Part shown: positions 18,415 through 18,439 of the stretch, piece after piece
How positions within the stretch are numbered: the first letter of the stretch is position 1
Layout: each line of letters begins with the position of its first letter
DNA from: CAZMXI01 sp964570205
Lineage (GTDB): Bacteria; Planctomycetota; Phycisphaerae; Tepidisphaerales; Tepidisphaeraceae
Assembly (NCBI GenBank): GCA_964570205.1
Contig: CAZMXI010000099.1
Location: 1-18,439 of the forward strand
Reading direction: 5' to 3'
DNA length: 18,439 bases
Translations under genes and position numbers: made by a program
Notes under the pieces: generated by a model
Seen by the model: only the letters and a program-made list of their open reading frames with translations
The model's database searches: none
What the model was told of the DNA's origin: nothing

Positions 18415-18439
18415 GGCAACCCGCGGGGAATGGCGGGTC

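Overview
The window reads as a piece of a Planctomycetota chromosome or metagenome scaffold, most likely class Phycisphaerae (inference). The reasons are high GC, sulfatases next to carbohydrate-active enzymes, a LEPR-XLL-type N-terminal signature (here LELRMLLSA) on a secreted FG-GAP protein, a CotH/lamin-tail giant protein ending in dockerin-like repeats, and LpxI, which implies a lipid A outer membrane. Ten Ns at 6742-6751 mark an assembly join inside one gene.

Left part (1-7475, + strand): two large extracellular proteins. The first enters from outside the window and carries CotH kinase, chitobiase-C-like, three lamin-tail, Fn3 and Ig-like domains. The second is a LEPR-XLL protein with exactly seven FG-GAP/VCBS repeats. 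Their N-terminal parts are unrelated, but both end in a similar module of about 330 residues: Asp/Gly-rich beta region, paired dockerin-like EF-hand loops, then a very basic tail. The module looks like a local sorting or anchoring device.

Middle part (7503-15458): a secreted carbohydrate-degradation cluster. A 1007-residue fusion (alpha/beta-hydrolase, linker domain, sulfatase, beta domain) lies 27 nt after the propeller gene. It converges, with a 12-nt overlap, on a minus-strand pair (arylsulfatase, then a SASA-type esterase). A secreted right-handed beta-helix protein is transcribed divergently from that pair. Together they suggest stripping of sulfate and acyl groups from a complex, probably sulfated, polysaccharide, with the beta-helix protein as candidate lyase, hydrolase or binding protein. 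No SusC/D-like transporter or sulfatase-maturating enzyme is in the window.

Right part (15466-18304, all minus strand): a 57-residue 2[4Fe-4S] ferredoxin, an unrecognised 98-residue Arg/Gly-rich basic protein, lpxI, and a zinc-ribbon membrane protein with a duplicated helical repeat. The last gene sits 14 nt upstream of lpxI and is probably co-transcribed with it. The ferredoxin and the 98-residue gene each have a sigma70-like promoter candidate with an inverted repeat filling the -35/-10 spacer. No RNA genes, transposons, CRISPR arrays or phage genes were seen.
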